Shown here in pieces: positions 21,289 through 32,713 of a stretch of 64,000 nt of DNA (position 1 is the stretch's first letter; each line of letters opens with the position of its first letter). The notes beneath the pieces are model-generated. The model saw nothing but the letters and a program-made list of their open reading frames with translations. It searched no databases and had not been told where the DNA came from. Source of the DNA: Amaurobius ferox (lineage: Eukaryota; Arthropoda; Arachnida; Araneae; Amaurobiidae). The DNA lies in the NCBI GenBank assembly GCA_951213105.1, contig OX578145.1:10383110-10447109 (forward strand), written 5' to 3'. Both the position numbers and the translations under genes were made by a program.

Positions 21289-23611
21289 TATGATATAAGT
21301 GAAACTGCGCACTTTAGAATATGAATATATAAGAAAGTCGAGTAGAGCCTCAGATATTTTATCCATACTTTCACAATGTTACCCCAATTTGTTACTCTAA
21401 CCGGCCTCCCTCGCAAATTGTGAGCTTCCTACGTAATTGTGAGCTTTCTACAAACATTTATCTCGGGTTCTCTCCATATATGACCCTTTTTGTAAATGTT
21501 TCATGTCTTCTCTTTCCTTGGAATCAGGAGAAAAAAATCAGGGGGGAAAAAATTGGAATCAGAGTCCACCACTTGAATGGTGGCTACAAGATATGGTCTG
21601 TTGAGTAGTTTTTCACTTCAGTTCGGAATACGACCTAAAATCCGAATATTCCACGTAACGTGCTAAGCACTTTAGCGTGATATTTTGGCTTCTTTTGAAC
21701 GGTTTCTCCCTATGGGAGTTTTAAAATCGGAAATGGTAACCACAAACCGATGCATTAATTGTCACGCTAGGGCTCGAACTCACGACATTGAAGATGAGCG
21801 AGCATTGGTGAGGATTCATTTTACCTTACGATTTGTGTTTGAGATATCAAAGATGAGAGAAGAAACGCTAATTTCTTATAATCTGATAGACACTGTTAAA
21901 AATGAACGGCTTTGTACTATTAAAAATTCTGGACTATATCAATTACTCAAATTCCAAGAAAAAGTAACAAATTATGGAAATTGTTAACGGTATGCTTACT
22001 CTCTCATATTGTGTATCGTTTTTAGAAAAATTTCTAATTGTAGACTTTGAGGAATAAGCACGTTTTAAAACCCTCTGAGCATATTTCGAACACATTTAAA
22101 AATGTACGTGTGAGAGAAAGAGAAATGTGTACACAATAACTAAAGAACGAACATACATACTGACATCAATACGTAAGGGCATTTTGTTGAGAGAGAAAGG
22201 AAAAATAAACAAAGCAAATTAATAAAAACAATACAGCCTACTGTTGTTTCAAGGATACATTGAATCTCTTTCTTCAGTAGAAACTAGAGCAACAAACCCA
22301 AAGTCAAAAAATACGATTTTTGAGCCTCAGGTTTGTTGTTCTATCTTGCACTGAAGAAGGGGTTCTTAACCTATCCTTGAAACAGTTGTACATACACTGC
22401 ATTGTTTTAACTTGCACTTAATTACGTTGTTAAACATTTTTTCTTTACACCTTCTGACATGCAATTTTATGTGCAGATTCATTATGTGAAAACTAGAACT
22501 TAGATAGAATTTTGAGTCCTTCTCATGATTAGAATTATTAAGATTTTAAGAATTTTATATAGGGTTATTTCCTATGGAAAATAGTCTTAATGCCTGGAAT
22601 AAGGATGTCTCGGAAAGTCCTTAACACTACGATTTGCTGGCCCATTGACAAGTGTCGCAATTCAATTTGTGTATAACATCCGATCTCTTAGCAAGTATTG
22701 CCGCAAATTTGAGTTGCTCTATCTTGGTCAGATTTAACCGTAAAGAATGTAACATTTTTGAATTTTATTTACATGCTACTGTATGGAGAATTTTTCAGTC
22801 ACTGGAAATTTTTGGATTGAGAAACCGTATAAAGAATAAGAATTCATATTTTCCAGTCGAATGCTTTTCAATTTGAAACTGCTATACATAAAATGATTGT
22901 CTTCTTAGAAAAAATTTCGTAATTGGAATCCACGACTATAACAGTTGAGAAAATAACAGTCGAGTAAGAACTTTCCGGAAACACTGAAGGAGAAAATGAA
23001 TAATGTGAACTACGCTATGGATGTGAATGGAATCAAAGCAGTTTACACCCAATTCATGGATGTCAGCAAACTGTTGCCAACTTGAAAAAATAAACTTTTA
23101 AAAATATTTTACGATATAGTTAAAAAAGTAATAATAGATACAAAATATGAAAAGTTAGTTCCCCCCCCCCCCTCCCTTCTGATAATTGTGATACAAGCGG
23201 ATTAGAATCAGTTTTATTTTAAGGTAAAATGCAATATTGAAAACAAGAATAACATAGCTAAATCTAAAAGTTAACTCTAAAAATTTGTTAACGACACATT
23301 CCAGCATACTATAAATTACGTCATTCGGTTTTAAATAAAATCGTTTAAAAGAGTTATTTTAAAAACCAAAATAAAAGCTCGAAAAATTGTGGTTCGTTTT
23401 ACTGTCTTGACTTGATGACCCCGAAAATAAGAAGTATGTCGATTAAAATATCCATTTGAATTGCAAATATTTTCTAGAAATTCTGCAAAAAAGATTCACA
23501 AATACACAGACACCATTAGAAAAAAAAATTATTGAATGGTATTCATGGATGCTTAAAACGTGTCAATCCATCAAAAGTCGAAATTGTTTCGCCATTATAA
23601 TAATTAAACAA
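21289..23611. other. Intronic DNA without recognised features
   Basis: AT-rich, with a C run at 23161-23172. Open frames are short and lack motifs. A possible inverted pair around a Pol III-like GTTTC...CTTGAAACA phrase near 22240-22390 was too weak to annotate. Confidence 0.4.
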
Positions 23612-24626
23612 GATGGATCATGCATAATGCATTCATGATGAAACACTTTCCAACTAAATGCAATTTTATTTAAACATCTTAAAATGCCATATATTCAGTG
23701 GTGATATTTTTTAAATTATCACAGTACTACAATAATTTATTTTACTTAGAAACTTCATCAAAAAAGGCAATGCTATAAAAATGGCCTGCTTCTCTATATA
23801 AAATCAATGAATATTTCATTCCTATCACTTATATTCCAGACTCCAAAGCTCAATAAGTTTACGTAATAAAATTCAGCAATTCTTATACAACGCATCTTAC
23901 AATCGCTTGATGTATTTACATTCTCCATACGTTTCAATTAGGCTTTGTTGTAGAAATAATCATAATAATTTGAGTATTTCCTAAAATTTTCAAAGCAATT
24001 TGTGAATTTTAACTTCGCTAACCAAAGGCTTCAATGTATTGCATTTTTTCAACCAAAAATGTTCAATCCAAAACTAATTGGGTGATATTATTCTTTTACA
24101 TTCCCGTATGTCCCACAGATCGTCTCACAGGGTGAGTACACTTTCCCTTAAAAAAAAATTCAAGCACTTTTCAAAGATTTTCTAATTCAAGCACTTTTCA
24201 AGGATTTTCAAGTACCGTGTAATTTTTTTTTCAAGGTCGTCAATAAGCCTCTCATTATGAAGGTGTATGCGTTTCTGGGAGGAAAAATAAATAGCAAACA
24301 AATGTTATTGTTTATTGCTAAAGCCATTTAAAAAATTTTCGGGAAAAGTAGATCCACTAGGGAAATTTCCAGGGAAAGCAGAACGTCTTGGGGGAAAAAG
24401 CAATGCCACGGATTTGCGGAACATTTTCATCGCTGCCTTTTTCAAGCACTTTCAAGTACTTAACCAAACATATGAGAATTTTCAAGTACTTTCAAGGCCT
24501 TGAAAATGGTCAGATAAAATTCAAGTACTTTCTCGAGCATCTGTATGCACCCTGCTCTCAACAACATACTAAAATTTCATTTTGATAAAGTTATCTTTAC
24601 GGCAGTTATTGTGCGAACGGACAGAC
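23612..24626 (+). mobile_element. Family C element (C3), interrupted
   Basis: It begins GGATCATGCATAATGCATTC and AAACACTTTCCAACT. It is interrupted by family D at 24128-24554 and resumes with ACAACATACTAAAATTTCAT. It is cut by the start of the element at 24627. Confidence 0.7.
24128..24554. mobile_element. Family D element (D1), TIR-type
   Basis: The ends are CAGGGTGAGTACAC and GTATGCACCCTG. The interior has repeated TTCAAGTACTTTTCAAGG phrases. It is inserted in family C3, which resumes on the other side. There is no coding potential. Confidence 0.7.
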
Positions 24627-24687
24627 CAGAGTTACCACGTCTCAAGCAGAAAAGAAAATAAGGCCTTTTCAAGGCAATTTCTTTCTT

Positions 24688-24698
<11 letters not shown>

Positions 24699-24753
<55 letters not shown>
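24699..24753. repeat. (TA)n microsatellite in E1
   Basis: About 55 bases of TA replace the T-run found at the same place in E2. Confidence 0.9.
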
Positions 24754-24756
<3 letters not shown>

Positions 24757-25021
24757 TACTTAGAACTAATATAATCAAAGAAAATAAAATAAATATACAG
24801 TAGAGAGAGAAAAAAATGCAAGTATTATTAAGTAAGTATTTTTTTTAAAGAATATTAAATACATTCTTCTATAAACACCCTTTTAAATATATTTTTCTAT
24901 ACTAAACAGAAATAAGTAGTATGCATACAAGTTAACTAATTAAACTTTAACATCAAAGACATGCAAAAATAGGTTTAAAAGTCCTTTAATAAAATATTCT
25001 TTCCTCGACGTACAAAATTGC

Positions 25022-25067
25022 AAGGCCAAAGCGCTTTCGGGCATCACGATGTTTTTCATCAGTGGCT
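25022..25067 (-). ncRNA. Hammerhead ribozyme copy, inverted arm
   Basis: Minus strand: GCCACTGATGA, then a damaged 5' arm of stem II (AAACAT instead of GGGCAT), loop CGTG, ATGCCC, GAAAGCGCTT and TGGCC. The catalytic core is intact, but half of stem II cannot pair. Confidence 0.55.
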
Positions 25068-25069
25068 TC

Positions 25070-25114
25070 ACCACTGATAAATAACATTGTGATGCCCGAA
25101 AGTGCTTTGGCCGT
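25070..25114 (+). ncRNA. Hammerhead ribozyme copy with broken core
   Basis: CTGATAA replaces CTGATGA, losing the essential core G. Stem III is GTGC instead of GCGC. The rest of the unit follows in order. It is probably inactive. Confidence 0.55.
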
Positions 25115-25318
25115 GTAATTTTTGTACGTAGAGGAAAAGAGCTTTTATTAAAGGACTTTAAAATCTATTTTTGGTTATCTTTGATTTTAAGGTTTAAACA
25201 GAAATAATTAACACTTCTCCTTTTTAACACTTTACAACATAGTTGAAAAGTGTTTATGACTTCGTTCATTCTGTCTGATACTTTCCTTATACATTATACT
25301 ATGTATATAAGTGGTTTT

Positions 25319-25360
25319 GCCACTGATGAAGGGCATTGTGATGCCCGAAAGCGCTTTGGC
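25319..25360 (+). ncRNA. Hammerhead ribozyme, best copy
   Basis: Stem I is GCCA (25319-25322) with TGGC (25357-25360). The core is CTGATGA (25323-25329), followed by one unpaired A. Stem II is GGGCAT/ATGCCC with loop TGTG (25331-25346). GAAA (25347-25350) precedes the palindrome GCGC (25351-25354) and TT. Stem III cannot close on itself, but it would pair between two molecules, as in dimeric hammerheads of metazoan repeats. The predicted cleavage is between 25356 and 25357. The extra base after the core occurs in every copy here. All residues needed for catalysis are present. Activity is inferred, not shown. Confidence 0.72.
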
Positions 25361-25857
25361 CGTATAATTTTGTACGTCGAAGAAAAGTGATTTTATTAAA
25401 GGACTTTTAAACCTATTTTTGGATGTCTTTGATTTTAAAGTTTAAACTGAAATAATTAACACTTCTCCTTTTTAATACTTATACAACATAATTGAAAAGT
25501 GTTTATGACTTTATTCATTCTATCTGTCCGTCTGTCCGTGCGTTAGCACGATAACTGCCGTAAAAATGAGTTTATAAAAATGAAATTTTAGTATGTTGTT
25601 CAGACGCTCTGTGGGACCTATGGGAATATAAATGAATTCACCCAATTCGTTTTGGATTGAGCCCGGGTTGAAAAAATGAAATACATTGAACCCTATGGGA
25701 TCTAATTTTACAAACATTTTTTAAGCGAATTTAATATTCACAAATTGCTTCGGAAGTTTTAGGAAATATTCAAATTATCCCATAAAATATATAAAAAAAA
25801 TAATGTAGCAAAATATATTCAGTAGTCTTTTTAATAGAAATTAATAACTACATCCTT

Positions 25858-25955
25858 TATATGAAGAGATTACGTGACCATTATATGAAGATATCACGTG
25901 ACCATTATATGAAGAGATCGTGTGACCATTATACGAAGAGACCACGTGACCCACT
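25858..25955. repeat. CACGTGACCATTATATGAAGAGA minisatellite, four units
   Basis: About four units of 24-27 bp, each with a GTGAC(C) block followed by ATTATATGAAGA. In other family C copies the site is single (48290) or double (59003-59047), so it expanded inside this element. Confidence 0.8.
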
Positions 25956-26508
25956 TCAAAATAAAATATGGCATCCATCTTGTGTCAAAACAGTGATTTT
26001 TAAAATTCTTCTTAACTTATATTTAGTGTTGTATCCGTCCTAAAACCGCTTTATTTTTGCTTAATTTCTGTGTATTTGTATTCTAAAACAGCACAATTAC
26101 AAAATATTTGAGTTTAACTGATCCTCAAACTTTGATTATTTCTACAACGAAACCTAATTTTCGCTTATGGAGAATGTAAACAGATTAGGCTATAAGATGA
26201 GTTGTATAAGAATTGCTGCATTTCTTTAACGCAAAATTAATTTGTTCTGGAGTCTGCAATATAGATGATATGAATGAAACATTCATTGATTTTACGTAGA
26301 AAAGCAGACGATTTAATGTCAGATTTTTTCGATGAAGTTTTATGCATAGAGTTAAATTACTTTTACCTCCATGGTTTTAAGTTTTTAAGCAGAATAAATT
26401 ATTGTAGTACTGTGATGAATGAAATAATGTACTGTGATGAATGAAATAAATTATTGTTGTACTATGTATGAATGAAATATTTACTGCTTTTATACAGAAA
26501 GCCAGGTC

Positions 26509-26602
26509 GACCGTCCAAACAGCTGCTCATGTCCTAGAAACGAGTCGGACCATCGAGGTAGTATATTCTAACTCGTTGAGTCGGACGGTCTGGGTCTTCA
26601 AC
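26509..26602 (+). mobile_element. Truncated SINE fragment in C4
   Basis: CGACCGTCCAAACAG at the start and TCGGACGGTCTGGGTCTTCAAC at the end are pieces of the SINE tail. AGARAGCCAGGT occurs on both sides as a likely target duplication. Confidence 0.5.
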
Positions 26603-27145
26603 AGAGAGCCAGGTGATTTATATTTCGATGACGTCATTTGAATCAAGTTCGTTTTTTTTTTCCATGAAGTTTTAAACTTTCAAATATAATTAATTATTGC
26701 AGTATTTTGATAATTTTAAAAATATTACAACTGAATGTATAGCATTTTAGAGATCATAATCAATGGTTTATGCATGATTGATCTTTCTTATTCATTTATG
26801 TCCTCTATAGCTCAATTTCCTTTTCTGTGGCCTATCGGCGAAGGAATGGCGTAGCATGGAGACTCAGTCACTTACTGAAAGATGAGTCATGGTTTCCTCA
26901 CACACACAGTAATTATTTGCACAAATATTCAAGTTGGACAAAAAAAATAGATGAATTAAAAAATAGGGCCTTTTCAAGGTCTTTCAACAATAAATAAGGT
27001 CTTTCTAAGGGCCCTAAAAAACAAAATGAAAAATCAGGCCTTGCTAAGGGTTTCTCAAGGCTCGTGGAAACCCTGTAATAGTAATAATAATAATAATAAA
27101 AGAAGAAGAAGAAGAAAGTAATATTAAAAGTTAACATACACTTAC

Positions 27146-27492
27146 ACTGGGTATGTTGTCGTTGTTGCAGACGCCTTCGGACAATAACCTGTCTCTGATT
27201 TCCCAGGCAAATATGGAAGGGCACTCTCTCTTGTATTCCGATATTTTGGCCACAACATGGGGCGTCGCCACCCGGGGCTTGCTGCCCCCGATGGCCCTGG
27301 GCTTGATGGACCCCGTCTCGTAGTACCTGCCCAGTATCTTGGACACGCAGCCGTTCGAGACTTGGAGAATCCGAGAGATATCACAAGGCCGGGCCCCACT
27401 GTGGGCCAACTCCACGATCTTTTGCCGCGTGGAGTCGGGCAGGGGGCGGCCGTTCACGTATACTCCTCCCAGCTGATTGATTCCGCTGTGGC
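27146..27492 (-). CDS. toy: Pax6/toy coding exon 3 (paired domain, PAI subdomain and most of RED)
   Basis: This 347-nt exon encodes about 115 residues of a Pax paired domain, a sequence-specific DNA-binding domain of a nuclear transcription factor. The acceptor is CTTTTTTTAG before 27492 and the donor is AGT|GTAAGT at 27146/27145 (phase 0). Landmarks in order are [20 protein letters not shown] (beta hairpin), the [20 protein letters not shown] helices, [19 protein letters not shown] (recognition helix), [17 protein letters not shown] (linker), and [20 protein letters not shown] with VCNNDNIPS. In the recognition helix, Ile, Gln and Asn occupy the places that separate Pax6 from the Pax2/5/8 type. 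Asn in VNGRP and the GINQ, VYVNG and SIKPRA spellings point to toy rather than eyeless, which has Gly at that site. There are no stops or frameshifts, so it appears functional. Confidence 0.96.
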
Positions 27493-27639
27493 CTAAAAAA
27501 AGAGAACTACGATTACTTAGCTGCTTCATCTTTCTGATTTCTGTATTTTTCATAACATAAGTAATTAGGAAATAAAATGCATACTTAAGATATTTTTGAG
27601 GGCGGAGGGTGCAAGATATTTAAATATTTTAATACAATT

Positions 27640-28290
27640 TGATCCAGTAGATGCGATCGTACGTCCCAACCCCGTCCCAATTTTCGATTGATTCATTTAA
27701 AAAAAAAAAAAAATCAGGACCTTCTATAATTTTAAGTACATAATCATTTTATATGTAATTTTGTATTATAAAACGAGTTAAACAAACTATAGAAAGCTGT
27801 CTTGAACCGCTCTCGAGATGTTGCACGTTTTTCAAATAAATATATCTAAAAAATGACGTAGAATTTAAAAGTAGTAAGTGTCAGGAAATATATAACACTT
27901 TGAGATCAATTTGACGAACTTGCCGACTTATTTGGCGAATCGCCAACATAGCGACTTTTTGAAAAGTGTGCTAAATTAAAGAAAGTGCCGCCCAATTGGC
28001 AAACATTTACGCAAATAACATGAATTAATAATTAACATCTTTTCATATATGGACTGTATCGCTTAGACTGTATTGCTATCGATATTTCCAATTGTCAAGT
28101 TCATAAGTTAATTGGGTACTTCGAAGTAGTTTTACATGTTGTGATCGAGAAAAGAGACCAATGTCGGTGTGCTTTTCGACATTAACAGCATCGACGCCGT
28201 TTACTTTGTTCACTATTATTTCGCTCGAGAAAGTCATCGCGTTATGTAGGGAAAACCACGTGCTGACCACATCAGAATTTGTATTTAATT
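27640..28290 (+). mobile_element. Family A fragment (A6)
   Basis: It keeps CGCTCTCGAGATGTTGCACG and the GGCGAATCGCCAA block. Its end is CACGTGCTGACCACATCAG. The hairpin end is missing. Confidence 0.6.
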
Positions 28291-28344
28291 GGCGATCAGT
28301 AAATGAGTTGATAACTGAAATATTAATTAATATTCCAAGCAATA

Positions 28345-28488
28345 GCATATGTCTGAATTGGAATACTGTACACTGATAGCATATGTCTGAATTGGAATAC
28401 TGTACTTATATGTCTGAATTGGAATACTGTACAGACTATGTTTTGAAATAAAAATGTATGCAGACTATATGTTTTGAAATAAAAAAAA
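28345..28488. repeat. Short tandem repeats beside A7
   Basis: CATATGTCTGAATTGGAATA occurs three times. GCAGACTAT...TTTTGAAATAAA then occurs twice. This is probably slippage or duplication at the insertion flank. Confidence 0.75.
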
Positions 28489-28490
28489 TC

Positions 28491-29413
28491 TGATATAGGC
28501 AGCACATAACTTTTCTTATATAATGCAATGAATTGACTACTTTTACAGTAAAAAAATAGGTTATTCTTATAGTAGATACTTATATTCTTTCCAAGATATT
28601 GAATTTTCGTCAATGAGTCATCATTTTCATGGATTGAGCGTCATTTTTCTCCATTTGGCGAGATTATCGTTAATTTGGCAACGTTTAAAAAAGTCGCCAA
28701 GTTGGCGACGTTCCGTCAAATTCGTCGCCAAACGTTATGGATAGAGAAATAAATTATTCTTATAGAAGATAAATGACTATTGGCGTTCAAGTAAAAAAGT
28801 ATTACTCAAAGTATCTTTTCTCATGAATGGAATGAGCTAGATCCACGAGAATGATGTCACCCAATTTATTGCATCATATTACATATGAAAAATGAACATG
28901 TTTCTCAATAGGAAATATTTTTTTTATTTTATATGATTTTTTGATATTTTTTTTTAATGTGCAATATCTCGTGAACGGTTTACGCTAGCGTTCTAAAGTT
29001 TATGTCAATCGTTTATTAAGGAAAAATTACATAAGAAATGTTTATTTATGTAACTTTATTAAAGGTTTTGATTATTTGATGATTTTTATCAAAATTTCAC
29101 TCGAAAATTTAGGGGAGTTCTGAACATTCGATTGTGTTTAAAAACAATAGACTTTCAGTATTCAGGGATTGTAATCTTTGTACCAATTTTCATTCAAATC
29201 GCTCCATTCGTTCGCGAGATATCGTCTTCACAGACTCACTGACACACACACATACTTTTACACACACACACACACACACAGACATCACTTCAAAAATGTT
29301 CGATTCGTGATCAGGGATGCTTGAAACGTGCTCTCCCGTCGAAAACTCGAATTCGAATTTTCGACCCCGTCACAATACTTTCCTTATACATTATAATATG
29401 TATATAAGGAAAG
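28491..29413 (-). mobile_element. Family A element (A7), near complete
   Basis: It starts CTGATATAGGCAGCACATAA and ends with GTCACAATACTTTCC and the hairpin at 29377-29413. The CA microsatellite lies at 29250-29280. AAAAAT borders both ends. Confidence 0.8.
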
Positions 29414-30565
29414 TAAAAATATTGGTGCTTATAAATGGTTCCATAGTCTTTCGCAAAACCCCTTTTTCAGGAGTTTTTGAGGACGGTTCAGCATTTTTAA
29501 GGAGTTTTTCTAAAACACCAAAACCAAAAATAAAATCTGCCGAAGTTTGTCTTAAGAGCTCTTGGTTTTGTACCAGTTACACAAGACAACTCCAACCAAG
29601 AATTCCTTCTAATGACATTACGACGATCGTGCGCACACGCATGCGAAAAATTTATAAAGTGTTTGGAATTTTAACAGCATAATTTATTAAATATCAATAA
29701 ACATTACTGTGCATGAATGCATTAAAACTTGTGTAAAAATTAAATTAGTTTGTACACTGAAATAAGTGAAGCAATTTTTTTCACTTTAAGTACCTAGAAA
29801 TCCGTTAAAATTCTAGATTTTGGGGGGAAACAGCACTAAAATTGAATGAAATAAAATGTTAAAAGATTTTCATGATATATTTGCAAATTAAAAAAAATAA
29901 TAAATAAAATACGTAATTATTTCTTCTTTTTTTTTCGCAATTTTTACAAAAGGTCGCTAAATTTCGTGAATGTTTTTAATTTTTCTTCAAAAATTTGTAA
30001 ATGTCACGATTTTTATTATAGATGTTAAGACCGGCGATTGTTAAGCAAATATTACAATTTGCTATTTTTGCAAGAAAGCATTAAAAATTTTCTTTTCAAT
30101 AAAAATATTTTGTATAACATTATTTGTTCATAGTGATAGGAGCTGCAGTTAGCCAGGGGCCAGAAGGGGCTTAGCCCCCCCCCCCCCCCGATAAAAATGT
30201 TAAATTTTTAGTAGTGATGTGCAATTTCATATAATCCTTGATATTTTTTTATAAATTACTTCGTTTTAAAGATTTTTTAATTTAGCTCAATTTATGATTT
30301 AATGATCAATTTGTGATTTAATATTAATTTAATGATCCATGTATTTACATATTTCATTTAAAAATATTTTCAAATTATGACAATAGTATTTAGGATACTT
30401 TTGTATTATTGCGGGGTTCACTGTTATACATTATAGAGTCAAAAGCAACTGCTAAGTGGGTAAAGTTAATATTAAGTATTAACTTATATTAACTTTCAGA
30501 ATGTTACTACAAATTATTAACAGCTTTATAATTAATCAATGCTTACATTAAAATCAGTTGTAATT
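29414..30565. other. Intronic DNA without recognised genes
   Basis: AT-rich. CAGTTAGCCAGGGGCCAG followed by a C16 run lies at 30155-30189. GAGCCCCTCC-type sequence at 31375-31440 faces it inverted, so the two may be the eroded ends of one element of about 1.3 kb. Confidence 0.35.
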
Positions 30566-30567
30566 AT

Positions 30568-30599
<32 letters not shown>

Positions 30600-30625
30600 T
30601 AATATTATATATATATATATATAAT

Positions 30626-30672
<47 letters not shown>

Positions 30673-30713
30673 ATATTATATATATATATATATAATTATT
30701 ATTATTATATATA
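30566..30713. repeat. Complex (TA)n microsatellite with a higher-order duplication
   Basis: TA runs broken by TGTA, AATATTA and AATTATTA occur in the same order twice, so a block of about 75 bp was duplicated as a unit. Confidence 0.8.
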
Positions 30714-30972
30714 TGGGGAATCATTTGAAGATTATTCACGGTGACGACCTTTCGACATGTGAGTTGCTCTTTTTTGCAAATTCGTATATTTGTGCGCTAT
30801 ATTTTTCATGTTCATGTCTATGTGGTATTTTATATTTCATGTTTATGTGGTATTTTATGTTATATAATTGAATTTATCCTATTTGGTTTTTTTCTGTTAT
30901 TCCGTTGTTGGGCACAGATTGCATAATATTTTAACCACGTGTTTTTATGCAATCATAGAAACAACGGATTTT

Positions 30973-31022
30973 AGTATATCTGTCTAGAATGTGCCCCTGA
31001 AGACGTTTCTGGCAGATATACT
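30973..31022. other. Perfect 10-bp inverted repeat with 30-base loop
   Basis: AGTATATCTG and CAGATATACT flank a loop that contains CCCCTGAAGACG. No family match was found. A (TA)n run at 31186-31214 lies nearby. Confidence 0.4.
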
Positions 31023-31180
31023 ATTTTTTAATATATTTTCCTTGTCCTGGCCTCTCCGTGCTCTGCTTTTTCGGCCCTTCCTCGTTGCTTTTTGCTTTTC
31101 ACACACGCTTTTATTTTGCTCGCGGTTAGATACTGTGGTTACTGATTCACACTCTTGCACTTTAGTTTTTGTTATTTTAA

Positions 31181-31214
<34 letters not shown>

Positions 31215-31219
<5 letters not shown>

Positions 31220-31980
31220 TTGATGTATAGTAGCTATATGGATATTAATAATCAACTCTTAGCTTGCAAATATAAATATGCAATTATTTGTTAATAATTT
31301 ATATAATTGAAATATGCGTATAATAGTAACTATTATGGTTTATAAATGCTAATGCTTAATTGTGTTTTTGGTGAGCCCCTCCTTTAAGACGGTTGAGCCC
31401 TCCTATTCCTTCCAGCCCCTCTTCAATCTCGTCTCTGGCTACGACCCTGCCTGGTGTATCTATTGTCAGGTTTCCCTCGAACAGGTTCTGTAGCAAAAGT
31501 AAGGTTGGAAACCACTGATGTGGCGTACATTCTATTCCTGCCGAAATTCTGCTTCGTCGTTCTAAAATTCTTGATGAGGTCTTTCACTGTGAAATCGCTT
31601 GTATCCTCGACGTGAAAACGTTGGCGACGAAGCATAAGCTTTTCCCGATGTTGATTCTCTCATTAGCGCCCATTGTAACTACCAACCCCTTAATGAGAGT
31701 GAGGGGAGTTAAGGGGGCGCAATTCATTTCCTCGCAAGTACTAGCAAACACAAGGCATTGAAGAATACAAGTAGCTTCGTCAAGAGCAACGAGAAAGCCC
31801 ACAAATATGTTTCATTTATTGGGCAGTGACGAACTCTAGCAGATTTTAATGAGCGTCGATTTTCAGGATGCGTAGCATTGAGGCTATGAAATATTACGCT
31901 CAAACTGTTGCAAAAAATTAAAAATAAAACTTCTTTAAGTATAGTATTTAACGGATAAACTATGCCAATCGGTTACGGAA
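31215..31980. other. Intronic DNA, unassigned
   Basis: The minus-strand frames at 31423-31802 have no known motif. The stretch 31400-31800 is richer in GC and could be an old coding or transposon relic. Confidence 0.3.
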
Positions 31981-32264
31981 AAGGGTGAGACAGCCTAGTG
32001 GGTAGCGCGTAAGGATTGCCCTCGGACGATCCGAGTTCGATTTCCGGCTCTGCCCAAACTATTCCCGTGTTCACTCGGAGTACAGGTACGTTAAATAGGT
32101 AGATCCGTAAGTCCTGCCGAGAGTTGAATGGTAGGGAAAGGAGAGTACAGTCCCTGCAGTGCTGGTCCACTGGGTTCCGATCTAAATTGGGTGGCACTTC
32201 CCGGTCGTCCAAACAATTACCTTACGGCTTCGGGTAGGTCGAAAGGTCCTGGTCAAAAAAGAAG
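31981..32264 (+). mobile_element. tRNA-derived SINE (S2) with target duplication
   Basis: The head has GACAGCCTAGTGGGTAGCGC (A box region) and GAGTTCGATTTCCGG (B box). The body has GGGTTCCGATCTAAATTGGG. AATCGGTTACGGAA (31967-31980) and AATCGGTTTCGGAA (32265-32278) flank it. Confidence 0.8.
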
Positions 32265-32557
32265 AATCGGTTTCGGAAGCAAAAACAAAACCATGGTTAA
32301 AAAACAAAACTATAGGAGAAGCTCAGAGAGTACTAATCATCCCAAACGATTTTTCACATTTATATTGGTGTTATACGTTGCAACTGAAATTATAAGAGAC
32401 TTTAGCACTCTCTAAAGGAACTTCAACACACTCAAACAAAATATACTAGCTCCGCCTACGACCAAAACAACCACCTGAGTAAAAAAAAAATAGTCTGTCG
32501 ACAGAAAGTTTCTCGCGTGTTCCAGGTAATACGGCGTTGCCAACTAGAAATAATATA

Positions 32558-32679
32558 CTATGTTTGTAAAAATTGCAACACGATGAAGGAACCACCAGAA
32601 TTGGATGAAATTTATTCCACAAACGACCTGTATTGATACAAATAAACGATTAAATTTACACACACACACAAAAAAAAAA

Positions 32680-32713
<34 letters not shown>

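Larger units (their letters stand above)
24943..25200. repeat. Inverted pair of hammerhead units
   Basis: The arms at about 24943-25067 (minus) and 25070-25200 (plus) are copies of the same unit facing away from a short centre. Each runs from hammerhead core to the tail ATTAAAGGACTTTAAA and TTTTTGG. Transcribed as one RNA, this would fold into a long hairpin. Confidence 0.75.
25205..26790 (-). mobile_element. Family C element (C4) nested in E1, with duplicated end
   Basis: The hairpin end (AACACTTTACAACATAGTTG) occurs twice, at 25230 and 25475. Each copy follows a hammerhead unit, so a segment of about 240 bp was duplicated. The body then runs through the CACGTGAC minisatellite (25858-25955) and the inner end near 26760. 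Confidence 0.65.
24627..27075. mobile_element. Family E element (E1), carrying hammerhead units and a nested family C
   Basis: The outer ends are CAGAGTTACCAC and GTGGAAACCCTG, with AAGGCCTTTTCAAGGC-type blocks inside each end. Comparison with the short copy E2 (51632-52246) shows the E sequence resuming after about 26815 (CTCAATTTCCTTTTCTGTGG). Everything between about 25205 and 26790 was therefore inserted later. No transposase is present and no clean target duplication is visible. Confidence 0.65.

Noticed and set aside
27257..27496. Plus-strand and second minus-strand frames over exon 3
   Set aside because: They are shadow frames of the paired-domain exon with no motifs of their own.
28345..28450. 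CRISPR-like direct repeats
   Set aside because: There are three short repeats with almost no spacers in a eukaryotic intron. It is simple tandem duplication.
30973..31022. Possible hammerhead (CTGAAGA in the loop of a perfect inverted repeat)
   Set aside because: There is no GAAA or stem II in the required order.
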